Shown here: piece after piece, positions 27,518 through 36,307 of the stretch | Position numbering within the stretch: the stretch's first letter is position 1 | How the letters are laid out: each line of letters begins with the position of its first letter | NCBI RefSeq assembly: GCF_001046635.1 | Contig: NZ_KQ130452.1 | Coordinates: 1,228,668-1,292,667, forward strand | Direction of reading: 5' to 3' | DNA from: Novosphingobium barchaimii LL02 | Lineage (GTDB): Bacteria > Pseudomonadota > Alphaproteobacteria > Sphingomonadales > Sphingomonadaceae | Length of the DNA: 64,000 nucleotides | The notes under the pieces: generated by a model | The model's database searches: none | What the model saw: only the letters and a program-made list of their open reading frames with translations | What the model was told of the DNA's origin: nothing | Position numbers and translations under genes: made by a program

Positions 27518-29428
27518 ATGGCATCTCTCCAGCACGTATATCGACGCGGTCACATTTTCTGGTGGCGCCGGGTCCACCGCATTTCCGGTGGCAGACCTCT
27601 CGATATCAGGATATCCTTGAGAACGTCGGATCGGTCGAAGGCGCGGAACAGGGGAGCCGCGCTGGCCGGGGCGACCGGGGGTGTGCTTACCATGTTGAAC
27701 GAGAAGATCCGCACGGTGGGGGCCGTGCCAGCAGAGACCGAACTGCAGGCTATGGCCCGCAGTCTCTACGATGAATTGCTCACCGACCTCTGCTCGCAGC
27801 AACGCGCGGCGCCTGGTGACGCTGAATTGCATAGCGCAGCGAACCTCGCTTTCATCGATTATTACCAACGTCTGACCAGCCTCGGCGGGCACATGTCGCT
27901 GCTTCCTGGCGAGGAACTCCGGCTTGCGAACGAACTGAAATGGGATGAGCAGCGGCTCGCCGACCTTCGCGCAATCATCCGGTTGCGCGAAGAGAAAGGC
28001 ATCACGCAGCTGCAACCTCAGGCTCTTGACCGGGAATTGCGGCTACGCGGCTACGAGCCGACCGACCGGCTCCGCTGGATGCTGGAACTCGCGGTCTACC
28101 CTCATTATCGCGATGCGCACATCGAAGCCGAGATCGTGCTTCAGGAAGCAGTCGCGCCAATTGAGGATGTCCAGCATCCCGCTGAAACCTGTGCGCCACC
28201 GGTAACGTTGAATACGGCAGCCACTGAGGTGACGTCAGGCCCGGCGCTGTCCGACTTTGTCGAGCAAGCCATCACCGACCTTGTCGTCGAGGAAATTTGG
28301 GACATGAAGTCCGCCCGGCAGGCGCGCAGCAGCGCCGCCCTGTTCGAACTGTTAGTCGGCCAGAAACCGTTCGAAGCCTACACGCAAGCTGACTTTGCGT
28401 CTTTCAAGCGCAAAGTCGCGTATCTGCCCTCGCGCTATGACATGGGATCGGACAAGAGCAGGGCCGCACTCCTACAGAGAATTGCGGATTTCGAGGCTGA
28501 CGACAGCCTCCAAAAGGATAAGTCGCAGCACCTTTCGGCGCGCACCCGGAACCGTCACATCTCCAGCCTCAAGGGTCTTCATCGCTGGGCCAGCAAGACT
28601 GGCATGACGATACCGGCGATCAAGTTTGATGACTTGTTCATTCCGGTTTCAAAGGCCAAGCGAGCCCGTAGCCTGCGCCCAGCAACGCCAGCGGACGACG
28701 TCGGGAAGTTGTTCGCGCTGCCTGTTTTCACCGGTTGCCAGCCCCACCCAGGTGGGACCGGCCAGAAGGTCTTGAGCGCCCGCTTCACGGCCGGCGACAC
28801 AATCGTGCATGACGCATTCTATTGGTGCCCGCTTCTCCTCCATTACACTGGCGCTCGGCGGGAGGAATTGTGCAAGCTTCGCCCCTCCGACATCAAGATT
28901 GAAAATGGCATCGCCTTTATCTGGATCGACTTCACGGACACCGGACGACTCAAGAATGACCACTCTGTGCGCCCCGTCCCGCTCCACGGCGAGTTGATCC
29001 GGCTAGGCTTTCTGGACTTCGTTCATGAATGTGGCGAACGCGGTTACAACGTTCTGTTTCCGGAGCTACGACCAACGAACGCGGTGCAGGGCTTCGGAGA
29101 TGTCTATTTCAAGAATGTCTGGGCGCACTTGAAAGGCCGTGCCGACCTGACAGGGGACGCCACCGTACATGGCATGCGGCATCGCTTCTCTACGGACCTC
29201 AAGACGCAGAAAGTCTTCAGCGAATTCAGGCGAGATGTGATGGGGCACGCAGGGACCAACATCAACGAGGAGCGGTACAGCGACGCCGGGCCGCTCGCGG
29301 AGCTTAAGGCTGTTGTCGAGCAGTTGCCGTCAGTGACTGCACATCTCTTGCCGGCTCCCATGCAACTGCCTCCGCCAGCGGTTCGCATCGCTCAACCGGC
29401 CAAGAGCCGCCAAGGGCGTGCAGAATAA
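27518..29428 (+). CDS. Tyrosine recombinase (island integrase)
   Basis: The 636-residue product integrates and excises the island at tRNA-Gln. A short N-terminal domain (HVYRRGHIFWWRRVHRISGG) of the DUF6538 kind precedes a long linker. The SAM-like DNA-binding part is near residue 370 (KSQHLSARTRNRHISSLKGL). The catalytic part has HYTGARREELCKLRPSDI (first Arg), VHGMRHRFSTDL (His-x-x-Arg), then MGHAGTNINEERYSD with the His and the Tyr nucleophile. All catalytic residues appear intact. The ATG at 27518 is preceded by GGAAGG; an earlier ATG at 27434 lacks a site. It is longer than phage integrases but typical for island integrases. Confidence 0.93.
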   Translation: MASLQHVYRRGHIFWWRRVHRISGGRPLDIRISLRTSDRSKARNRGAALAGATGGVLTMLNEKIRTVGAVPAETELQAMARSLYDELLTDLCSQQRAAPGDAELHSAANLAFIDYYQRLTSLGGHMSLLPGEELRLANELKWDEQRLADLRAIIRLREEKGITQLQPQALDRELRLRGYEPTDRLRWMLELAVYPHYRDAHIEAEIVLQEAVAPIEDVQHPAETCAPPVTLNTAATEVTSGPALSDFVEQAITDLVVEEIWDMKSARQARSSAALFELLVGQKPFEAYTQADFASFKRKVAYLPSRYDMGSDKSRAALLQRIADFEADDSLQKDKSQHLSARTRNRHISSLKGLHRWASKTGMTIPAIKFDDLFIPVSKAKRARSLRPATPADDVGKLFALPVFTGCQPHPGGTGQKVLSARFTAGDTIVHDAFYWCPLLLHYTGARREELCKLRPSDIKIENGIAFIWIDFTDTGRLKNDHSVRPVPLHGELIRLGFLDFVHECGERGYNVLFPELRPTNAVQGFGDVYFKNVWAHLKGRADLTGDATVHGMRHRFSTDLKTQKVFSEFRRDVMGHAGTNINEERYSDAGPLAELKAVVEQLPSVTAHLLPAPMQLPPPAVRIAQPAKSRQGRAE

Positions 29429-29450
29429 TAGCCCGCCCACCATATTTTCA

Positions 29451-29473
29451 CGGGGAAGCTGAAAGCTCCCCCG
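29451..29473 (+). terminator. Hairpin after integrase
   Basis: CGGGGAAGCT (29451-29460) and AGCTCCCCCG (29464-29473) pair around GAA with one mismatch, 22 bases after the integrase stop. It lies between convergent genes and may stop both transcripts. Confidence 0.55.
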
Positions 29474-29531
29474 CCTAATCCGGCGGCAATATATATGCCA
29501 TTGGCCGCAGCTGATGGCTGCCTGAGCGCCA

Positions 29532-30029
29532 CTATTCTGCCGCCACCAGGTGGACGGAGACCTGATCGGTTACATCCACCCCACTGCGAACCAACTCACG
29601 CAAGCGGGATGCCGCACGATCGATGCCATTGAGCAAACCCGCCGGCTTGCTGTCGCGCTGCACGATCTCGTTCGGCAGGATCTGGAAGTGGCCACGCCCA
29701 CCTTCCCGGGGCAGCAAACGTGCTAGGCGACTGCCAGGCGCCATAGACAGACGACAGCCGCTGTGAATGTACACTCCCTCATCACGGGCCGCGACCAGTG
29801 TGATGCAGAGCAATTCTGGCTCAGTGACAGTAAAATCGAACTCCAGGCAGATGATGTCCGCGTCGGCCTCCTTCGCCATCAAGGCGATGTTGGTGGCAGT
29901 GGTCGCCGTCAGCGGGTCGGCGGCGACGATAGAGAGACGGCTGTCGATCTTCTTGTTTCCAAGCAGCAGCTTGCTGACGGCCTCGACGTGACGGCGAGCG
30001 ATATCGATGGCGGTAGCGGCGGTGTTCAT
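29532..30029 (-). CDS. Hypothetical protein, 165 aa
   Basis: I do not recognise this protein. It is a mixed alpha/beta sequence of 165 residues without signal peptide or membrane segment. Visible segments are NTAATAIDIARRHVEAVSKL at the start, IVAADPLTATTATNIALMAK, and DIICLEFDFTVTEPELLCIT in the middle. GGAAGG before the ATG supports the start. It is the last gene of a minus-strand group after a terminator-like hairpin, facing the integrase. Position next to the integrase and mobilisation genes suggests an island maintenance role, but nothing in the sequence shows this. Confidence 0.55.
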   Translation of the reverse strand: MNTAATAIDIARRHVEAVSKLLLGNKKIDSRLSIVAADPLTATTATNIALMAKEADADIICLEFDFTVTEPELLCITLVAARDEGVYIHSGCRLSMAPGSRLARLLPREGGRGHFQILPNEIVQRDSKPAGLLNGIDRAASRLRELVRSGVDVTDQVSVHLVAAE

Positions 30030-30133
30030 TCTGGTCTTCCTTCAGTTTCATCCCCACCATGGGGATCGACTTTTCACCTCCCTTCCATTCCAACCGGCAG
30101 CGGCCCCGCCGCAGCCGCGTGATTCACAAAAAA

Positions 30134-30161
30134 CCCGGACATGGTCGAAGCCATGCCCGGG
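30134..30161 (-). terminator. Rho-independent terminator of the mobilisation-like operon
   Basis: On the minus strand, an 11-base stem with one mismatch (arms 30134-30144 and 30151-30161, hexaloop) is followed by TTTTTT. It lies 33 bases beyond the stop of the gene ending at 30194. Confidence 0.78.
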
Positions 30162-30193
30162 GTTGATGGTGTCCACTGTAGGGCACATGATGC

Positions 30194-30865
30194 TTACGCG
30201 GGATCGCTCGCGATGTGTCGTCGCCACATGGCCTCAATGACCGCCTGCCCCTGATCGCAGGTCAATTCGTCATCATAGACACCGAACCGGAGACCGAGGC
30301 GGGTCGTCCTCGGAACCACCAGCAGGTGGCAATGCGGCGGGTGTGGCGCGCCCACGGCACCCGGCGAATGGAGAATCAGAACCGTGGCAAGGCCACGCTC
30401 CCGCGCAATCTGACGGGCAAAATCGCGGCATCGCTCCCACCCTTCGTGCAGCCGGTCGTCATCTTGGAAAGGCAGAGTAAGATAGACCAGCAACGCCTTC
30501 TCATGCGCGAGAGCATGTTCATCCATGCCAGTCAGGATCGACTCCGCATCGGCAAGGCCATCATCGGTACCCGACGGAAGGACAACATCAATGCGCTCTG
30601 CGGTGGTGCGCCAAGGCGAGGACAGCGGATCACCATCGGGCACGATCGGCTGCATCTTGCGGCGACCAAACTCGGCGGCGCTATTCAGCCGATCGCCATA
30701 GTTTCGCCTGAGAACCCCGAAGACCAGGCCAGTCTGGCTGCTGCCCTGAGGATTGGTGTAAAGCCAGGTCAGGGGATCGCCGGGATCGGTCACGATTGCT
30801 TTCGCGGTGACCGGAACCAATGCCTGCTTTGCCACGATGCGTCCGGGCTTTGCGCGAGCAGCCAT
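30194..30865 (-). CDS. Putative MobA/MobL-like relaxase-domain protein
   Basis: The 223-residue product has a region resembling the core of MobA/MobL relaxases: a helix ERCRDFARQIARERGLATVL, then ILHSPGAV and a histidine motif in APHPPHCHLLVVPRT, comparable to the HxH metal-binding motif of HUH nucleases. No separate helicase or primase domain is present, so it is either a minimal relaxase-like protein or a different phosphodiesterase. The start at 30865 has GGAGG and overlaps the upstream stop as TGATG, so it is translationally coupled to the 172-residue gene. Assignment rests on the motif only. Confidence 0.45.
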   Translation of the reverse strand: MAARAKPGRIVAKQALVPVTAKAIVTDPGDPLTWLYTNPQGSSQTGLVFGVLRRNYGDRLNSAAEFGRRKMQPIVPDGDPLSSPWRTTAERIDVVLPSGTDDGLADAESILTGMDEHALAHEKALLVYLTLPFQDDDRLHEGWERCRDFARQIARERGLATVLILHSPGAVGAPHPPHCHLLVVPRTTRLGLRFGVYDDELTCDQGQAVIEAMWRRHIASDPA

Positions 30866-31383
30866 CAGCAAGACCTCCCGCGGGCGACGATCCGTACAAT
30901 TTCCGACGCGGCGCGGCTGGTACCATCGCATCGCTGGTCCCAGTCTGAAAACGGCGCAGTAGTTGTGAGCCTCAGTCCGTCTGTTCGAATTTCGATGAAT
31001 GGCCCATGGAGCGGCGGCACGAGCCACAGGCTTTGATCGACGTGACGCATGAACGCCAAGTTAGGGATTATCATCGGGCTCGCGGCCTGGGCGAATGCCA
31101 CGTCGACAGAGACGGCAGATAAGGTTTCGGGAAAGAGTCCCGTACGGACCAACATGATGTCCCGGCCAGTCCTTCGACTTGCCTGGCCGATGGCGGGCAA
31201 AAAAAGCGGCCCATCGCATGGAGTAGCAGCCATGATGAGGTTTGCAGACGGGACGTCAAACGCGCCAGCGGGCAGACCGTCGCCGGCATGGACTTCGCCA
31301 ATATCGCCAATCGCGTGGGCCGGAAGCGCGAGCACGCGCACAGATGGATCGAACGTCGAACCGCTGGGGTAGTAGGTGAGCAT
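30865..31383 (-). CDS. Hypothetical protein, 172 aa, coupled to mobilisation-like gene
   Basis: I do not recognise this 172-residue protein. It has no signal peptide or membrane helix, a proline- and glycine-rich composition, and segments such as LALPAHAIGDIGEVHAGDG and RTGRDIMLVRTGLF. The ATG has an AGAAGG site. Its stop overlaps the start of the next gene (TGATG), so it is the first gene of a two-gene operon whose second member is relaxase-like; an accessory role is plausible but unproven. Confidence 0.55.
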   Translation of the reverse strand: MLTYYPSGSTFDPSVRVLALPAHAIGDIGEVHAGDGLPAGAFDVPSANLIMAATPCDGPLFLPAIGQASRRTGRDIMLVRTGLFPETLSAVSVDVAFAQAASPMIIPNLAFMRHVDQSLWLVPPLHGPFIEIRTDGLRLTTTAPFSDWDQRCDGTSRAASEIVRIVARGRSC

Positions 31384-31716
31384 CGAGGTAAAGCCTTCTT
31401 GGCAGGAGGATCACCGGACGAGCAGGGTCCGGATCAGGCTGCCGACCTTCCATTTCTTCACGGCCGACAGCTTCAAAGGCTCGTGCGATTTCTTACGGTG
31501 AGCGCCCTTGCGTTCACCATCTTCGCGAGGAGGGGCGATCGAGGCCGTCAGGCCAACGATCATCAGTCCCTGCGAGCTCGCGCCGGAGGCGCGATTTATC
31601 CGGGCTTGCCCGGCCCGCCTTTTTTTTCGTCACCTTGGGGGTGTGAAAAAAAGAATAGCGGGTTATCTTTTTCTCCGTACCTTCGAAAAAGAGTTTTACC
31701 CGTGTCTCTCTACTCC
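31384..31716. other. Divergent intergenic region with hairpins, oriT candidate
   Basis: This 333-base gap separates the divergent mobilisation-like genes. It holds a perfect 6-bp hairpin CCGGGC-TT-GCCCGG (31600-31613) followed by CCCGCC and eight Ts (31620-31627), then CACC-TTGGG-GGTG (31631-31643) and a run of seven As. Hairpins next to AT-rich tracts beside a relaxase-like gene are the general layout of an origin of transfer. No known nic site was recognised, and the first hairpin with its T run could instead be a terminator. Confidence 0.35.
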
Positions 31717-33423
31717 ATGGCCCGCATTAGCCGCCAAACGCTTCTTGAGCTTGAAATAGCGGAAAGGCACGCTCGGCGCGGCGATGAACGGTCGCAAGCA
31801 CGACGCGTACGTGAGGCACCTCCCTTGACGTGGTTACCGACTGGGGTGAGCGAGGATCCGCTGGCGTACCGTGTGTTGTATGCCTCCCATGTCGATGGCG
31901 CGTTCATTCCAGCCGGCAAAGGCAAGGCGCTACACCTTTTGGTCAAATTCCCTGAAAGTGTGCCAGTGGAAACCACAGCCGACGCCGAAGCCGCTCTGAA
32001 GCTTGCGGTCGACTTCGCTCAGCGTCTTTTCGGCGGGGACGCCGTGTTTGCCGCGCGCATGGACCGCGATGAGAAATCACTGACCAACGCCGATCTGTTT
32101 TTGGCGCCGCGCTATATCAAGAAGACCAAGCACACGGAGAAAATGGCGATCAGCCTGTCCAGACATTTGAAGCTGATGGCAAAAGAGCAACTCGGTCCGA
32201 TTAAGGAAGACAAGGATATCCTCCGACAGCAAGGGCGCGCCTTGCAGGATGCGTTCGCGCAATTCTTGCGCGAGCGGGGGTTTCAGGCAATCCGTGGCCA
32301 GGCAAAGGCTGCCCCGGAACCGGATTGGAGTTCACCAGAAGCTTATGCTGCTGCCACAGATCGCAAGATCGCGGCAGCGGATCGGGAAATTGCCGCGCAG
32401 GATCGAGCGGAAATCGAGGGCCGCCTTGCCGACCAAGAGCATGGTCTGGCCGATAAAGCCGCTGGCCTTGTTAAAGGGCTCGAAAATGCCCGTCAGATCG
32501 GTGGCGACATGATCGCCGATAGTATCGCCGAAGCTGCTCGGATCGGTGATGCGGCCCGAGAAGAGGCTGATATGATCCGAAAACAGGCGGAGGCAGAAAA
32601 AGAGCAGCTGGTGGATGCTGCCAGAAAACAGAGTGAGCAATTAGCCCAAGCGATGCGCGACCAGGCCCAAGCTGACGCCGATGCAATGGCACTGAAAGCG
32701 GATCGCGCGCGCGAGGAAGCAAAGGCAGCATCGCTCGCGGTCAGACTGGCGAATGATGAGATAGAAGAAGCACAACGCAAACGCGATAAAGCCATTGCCG
32801 AAGAACGCGCGGCACAAGCTGCTACCGCAGCAGCGCGGTCTGATGCGGAAATCGCGTCGCGCCAGCTTGCTCTCGTTGACCGGGCACTGGACGACAACAC
32901 CTTGGAACTGCGGCCAGACGATGGTGAGCGCGGCATCTGGATGAATGAAGCGGCCATGAACAGGGGCGAACGTGAAGCTTATCGAGCGCGATGGGCTTCT
33001 TGGGTGCGCGCCGCCGCTCGATCGGCCGCCATGGCTTTGGCGAAGACCCGCGAGATGGTCGCGGCGGCAAAAACCAAAGCGGAGCGTATGGTCGCTGCCA
33101 TGAAAGCGAAGCTGGCAGAAGATAGCACAAAACTGGCAGCAGAGCGGACAGCACTAAGCGCCAAGCAGGTCCAGATGGCGCTCGATCAGAAGGCGATGAA
33201 AAAGCAGCAGGCGCTGGTGACGTCATACCTTCAGGTTTGGGAAGCCATTCCGCCAGATCGGCGATCGCCGGAAGTCAACGCCGCGGTAAAACGTACCAGC
33301 GGCCTGAAGCAGCAGGCAATGAGTCTGTCGCCTGAAACCGCCGCCCAGTCCAAGGGGCGCTCTTCGGACCTCGACGCTCCGATGCAGCCCACAAGGTATC
33401 GTGATCACGATGGGCGACCCTAA
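31717..33423 (+). CDS. Putative plasmid-mobilisation (Mob/Pre-like) coiled-coil protein
   Basis: The 568-residue product has an N-terminal globular domain (about 1-215) and a very long Ala/Glu/Lys/Arg-rich coiled coil (about 215-540). The N-terminal part contains AVDFAQRLFGGDAVFAARMD, RDEKSLTNADLFLAPRYIKK and QGRALQDAFAQFLRERGFQA, reminiscent of plasmid recombination/mobilisation proteins, where this region carries metal-binding residues. The histidines of canonical Mob_Pre motifs are not obvious, so catalytic activity is uncertain. An in-frame GTG at 31702 is an alternative start. The coiled coil may scaffold DNA or protein contacts. Confidence 0.5.
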   Translation: MARISRQTLLELEIAERHARRGDERSQARRVREAPPLTWLPTGVSEDPLAYRVLYASHVDGAFIPAGKGKALHLLVKFPESVPVETTADAEAALKLAVDFAQRLFGGDAVFAARMDRDEKSLTNADLFLAPRYIKKTKHTEKMAISLSRHLKLMAKEQLGPIKEDKDILRQQGRALQDAFAQFLRERGFQAIRGQAKAAPEPDWSSPEAYAAATDRKIAAADREIAAQDRAEIEGRLADQEHGLADKAAGLVKGLENARQIGGDMIADSIAEAARIGDAAREEADMIRKQAEAEKEQLVDAARKQSEQLAQAMRDQAQADADAMALKADRAREEAKAASLAVRLANDEIEEAQRKRDKAIAEERAAQAATAAARSDAEIASRQLALVDRALDDNTLELRPDDGERGIWMNEAAMNRGEREAYRARWASWVRAAARSAAMALAKTREMVAAAKTKAERMVAAMKAKLAEDSTKLAAERTALSAKQVQMALDQKAMKKQQALVTSYLQVWEAIPPDRRSPEVNAAVKRTSGLKQQAMSLSPETAAQSKGRSSDLDAPMQPTRYRDHDGRP

Positions 33424-33438
33424 GAACCGATCACGACC

Positions 33439-33711
33439 GAGGCTGTGTAAAAACGTCATCCTGTGGTAGAGTTTGTCTGTAATTCGGGAGGCTTCTCAAT
33501 GGGCCGTTTCGTAGAAGAACAGAACCGCAGGCAAGACTTTTTGCTGCCGGCATCATTGGATGATTATGTAGCTGGCGATAACCCGGTGCGAGTTGTCGAG
33601 GCGTTTATTGACGAACTGGATCTGGTGGCAGTTGGGTTTGCCAGCGCGACCCCGGCACATACAGGGCGCCCAGCGTACCACCCTTCTACTATGCTCAAGA
33701 TCTACCTTTGA
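33439..33711 (+). pseudogene. IS1182-family left end with truncated transposase
   Basis: The IS end GAGGCTGTGTAAAAACGTCA (from 33439) matches the terminal repeat style of IS1182 elements. A 70-codon transposase start follows at 33499 behind GGGAGG: MGRFVEEQNRRQDFLLPASL and PAHTGRPAYHPSTMLKIYL, the family N-terminus. It stops right there, about 400 residues short. The other IS end is not present, so a deletion has joined the IS start to the following nuclease fragment. Confidence 0.75.
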
Positions 33712-33974
33712 AGCATCCGATTCACGATCCTGAGACCAATAAGAAAGTTCTCGCAGATCACGTCTATCTCATTGCTGGAGGCACGATAACGCAACCATCA
33801 CGACACTTTATAATCGAAGAACTAGATCGGGAAAGCCGTCGGCACATCATTTTTATGGACCGCGCTGAAGTACTCGACCAGTTCGCCACCACCACGATAC
33901 CGATGCCGGAAGAGGCACTTCCCAAGCCCACTGGTTTCGGCGACTGGGCTGATGGAATAGACGTGCCATTTTGA
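33708..33974 (+). pseudogene. C-terminal fragment of a restriction-endonuclease-like protein
   Basis: The 88 codons encode KVLADHVYLIAGGTITQPSR and RRHIIFMDRAEVLDQF, a pattern I associate with the C-terminal part of large Mrr-like/PD-(D/E)XK restriction-type proteins. The frame opens inside the IS1182 remnant through a TTG that overlaps its stop, so there is no true start. It is best read as the leftover 3' end of a gene cut by the IS1182-associated deletion. Confidence 0.5.
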
Positions 33975-34144
33975 ATTGCTACCCTGTTTGGCATCTATGG
34001 AAGGGGTAGTCGCGAAGGCCGCTTTGCCACTTGGACCTTCGAAAGTGGACAGGCAGCAAGCGACCCTTCCCGGCCGTTCAGCTGCCAATTTCTACTCCCT
34101 AGGAGCGGAACTGCCGCTTTCCCTTTCCGTGCCGTCAGGAAACC

Positions 34145-34762
34145 GTGATTGACGAAGGGCAACAATCCCATGGCTTTGGCAAACAGCCCTCAGGTGACAT
34201 CATTCGTTGCCGGAGATATGTCGGGTTGATAAGATCGGCGGGGGCTGCGTTGGACATATCTTACGAGAGGATCAGCGGGGCGTTGGGATCGCTATTGCTG
34301 GTTTGGGCCTCGGTCGAGAAGGCTGTGCGCCACGAAGTCGTTCGCGGCCATGGGCACCTTCCGCCAAGGGCGCATGGCATTGCTGCGGCATTCCGAACCT
34401 GGGAAAGCTCGGTCATCCAATCTCAACCGGCAAATTCATTGGGGCCGCTACTCGCCACGGCGTTACGCAGCCAACTGCAAATGCCGCTCAATGTTCGGAA
34501 TGGCCTGTGCCACGGTCTGGTTGGCATTTCGGCGGCAAATGAAAATATGCAAGCCACGTTGCGGTGGGAAATGAATGACGAGAGGCATGCGATTTCTTGG
34601 GATGATCTGCAGGAGCAGTTGAGGTGGCTTTCAAGACTACCCCAGGCTGTCTCGGTTATCTCGAATCCGTCGCTGGAGAGGCCAGGAAACAGAGCCACAA
34701 ACACTGCGGAAAACCGGGCGTGGTGGCGTTCGGAGTTCTCACTCGATATTTCCGAACCATGA
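34145..34762 (+). CDS. Hypothetical protein, 205 aa
   Basis: I do not recognise this protein. It has a hydrophobic-looking helix ISGALGSLLLVWASVEKAVR at about residues 42-62, a helical body (LLATALRSQLQMPLNVRNGL), and the motif RNGLCHGLVG, in which Arg-Asn and a His four residues on fit the R(N)xxxH-like motif of HEPN RNases. The start is a GTG with a weak site. Codon use is less GC-rich than in backbone genes. A HEPN-type effector is therefore possible, but this is a weak motif-level inference. Confidence 0.5.
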   Translation: MIDEGQQSHGFGKQPSGDIIRCRRYVGLIRSAGAALDISYERISGALGSLLLVWASVEKAVRHEVVRGHGHLPPRAHGIAAAFRTWESSVIQSQPANSLGPLLATALRSQLQMPLNVRNGLCHGLVGISAANENMQATLRWEMNDERHAISWDDLQEQLRWLSRLPQAVSVISNPSLERPGNRATNTAENRAWWRSEFSLDISEP

Positions 34763-35139
34763 GGGTGCTGCCATAAATACATGGTGGGAAGAGGCGACCC
34801 TTTGCGGACTCTCAGCAGCCAATTTTTGATCCCCAGCTGCTGACGGTCTGCTATTCCGGCAGGTGTCGATCGAATTGCGTCGTTCGCCGGACGGGCTTTG
34901 AATGGCGACTTCCAATCAACCCAGCTGTTGTCCCAGCGTAAAGCCGTTTGGCAGCGATGCGCCCCACCCCAAACCTTCATAACTAGCCAGCCTGATCTTG
35001 AAACCTGCCACTGGCCATAAACGATGCATCAGGGCGAAGCACATTCTTCACTGTTGCAATAGGAAATGCAAACCCACAATAGCGCAATGCGCCTGATGGT
35101 ACTGTTCGAAGCTGAAAGGCCAACGCGATGGGGGGATGC
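34763..35139. other. Gene-free stretch
   Basis: No gene, RNA or clear repeat is seen in these 377 bases. Base composition is lower in GC than the backbone. The open frames on the minus strand lack start signals and family features. It presumably holds the promoter of the disrupted nuclease-like gene that starts at 35140. Confidence 0.5.
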
Positions 35140-35671
35140 ATGAAGAAGTCGGTAAGAGTAGCGCTAAACAAGTTTCCGGCCGTACCCACCTCACTCGAAG
35201 ATCCAAAGAAACCGGGAAGTCCTGTGGAGGCAATCACGGTCGATCTAGCCGATTTGTACCACCATTATTATCTGCAAAGTTATGACAAAGCGCCGCCGAA
35301 CCCAGACCCCGCTCAGTTTGAGCACGTTCGATATCTGGAGTCATGTACCGCTTTTCGGTTTCAGCCCAACGGCCTCGGCGCTAACAAGACGAAGAAGCAA
35401 AACAACTCAAACGAGTTGGGGGAGGCCTTTTGTCGCTGGTTCCTAGCTGAGCACCTTGACATCAGGTACGTCGCCCGGATCGATGATGTGCGTAATCACG
35501 GCGCGCTTACTTGGGCGCAAGGGGTATCAGTCGAATGCAATCCCTGCACCGAAGGAGATGCGCCCGACTACTTTTGCGTGGAGCCAACAGGCCAAGTGAC
35601 GCTTGCGGAGGCGAAAGGCACGATCGAGGCGGTCGGTTTCGGGACGAAGAAATTCGCAACTTGGCGCAAGC

Positions 35672-35679
35672 AGTTCAAC
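35672..35679 (+). repeat. Target duplication, left copy (AGTTCAAC)
   Basis: AGTTCAAC directly precedes the IS66 left terminus and is repeated at 38747-38754 after the right terminus. Eight bases is the normal duplication length for IS66. Confidence 0.9.
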
Positions 35680-35725
35680 GTAACCGCTGATCCTGTCCCA
35701 CGCATTGGTGGTGGCGGGATTTATA

Positions 35726-36307
35726 TCAGGCTGCTGGCGTCATGCGCGCGAAGGCGCACTGGTCATTGATCAGCGAGATGATTTGCGGGACCATGCGCCA
35801 CGTATCGACTAGTGCCAGATTGGCGCTCGGATCACCCAGTTGTTCGATCCATGACGGGCCACCTGTAATGGTGCTGTGGCCAAGCAGTGCCGCGAGCGGG
35901 TAGCCGAACTGCGGGTCGGCGATGAAGGGCTTCCACGCCTCCATGTCGAGATGCATGGCTGTGAAGAACCCGTTGGCGAAGTCCTCGAGCAGTACCTCGC
36001 CTTCCTCGGTGCGCATGTAGATCGGCGCGTACGCCTCGGGCTTCTCGGCAAGCTCGATGCAGATGCGGTTATACCGCTTGAGGATCGTTCGGCGCGCAGG
36101 CGCCGAGCGCGCGTTGAGAGCGTGCTCGCGCAGGATGCTCTTAATCCATACGTCGGGGTCAATGACGCTGGGGCCTGCGGCGACTGCGGCCAGGAAGCCG
36201 TCGATCGATGAGACGCCAGCTACGGGGGGATCAAGCTCGTCGAGCCATATCTCGAGCTGTTCGAGCGAGAGGGTCCGGCCCTGCGATGTGCGAGGTTTGA
36301 AGTTCAT
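35726..36307 (-). CDS. UPF0149 (YecA-like) passenger protein of IS66
   Basis: The 193-residue product has the UPF0149 signatures LSLEQLEIWLDELDPPVAGV, SSIDGFLAAVAAGPSVIDPD and EDFANGFFTAMHLDMEAW. Its ATG overlaps the tnpC stop (ATGA), so it is coupled to the transposase. Genes of this family are frequent passengers in alphaproteobacterial IS66 elements; their role in transposition is not known. It lacks the SEC-C metal-binding tail of full YecA. Confidence 0.85.
   Translation of the reverse strand: MNFKPRTSQGRTLSLEQLEIWLDELDPPVAGVSSIDGFLAAVAAGPSVIDPDVWIKSILREHALNARSAPARRTILKRYNRICIELAEKPEAYAPIYMRTEEGEVLLEDFANGFFTAMHLDMEAWKPFIADPQFGYPLAALLGHSTITGGPSWIEQLGDPSANLALVDTWRMVPQIISLINDQCAFARMTPAA

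Noticed and set aside
34423-34980. A 185-codon minus-strand frame across the end of the hypothetical gene
   Set aside because: No features and in opposition to a better-supported plus-strand frame with a normal start.
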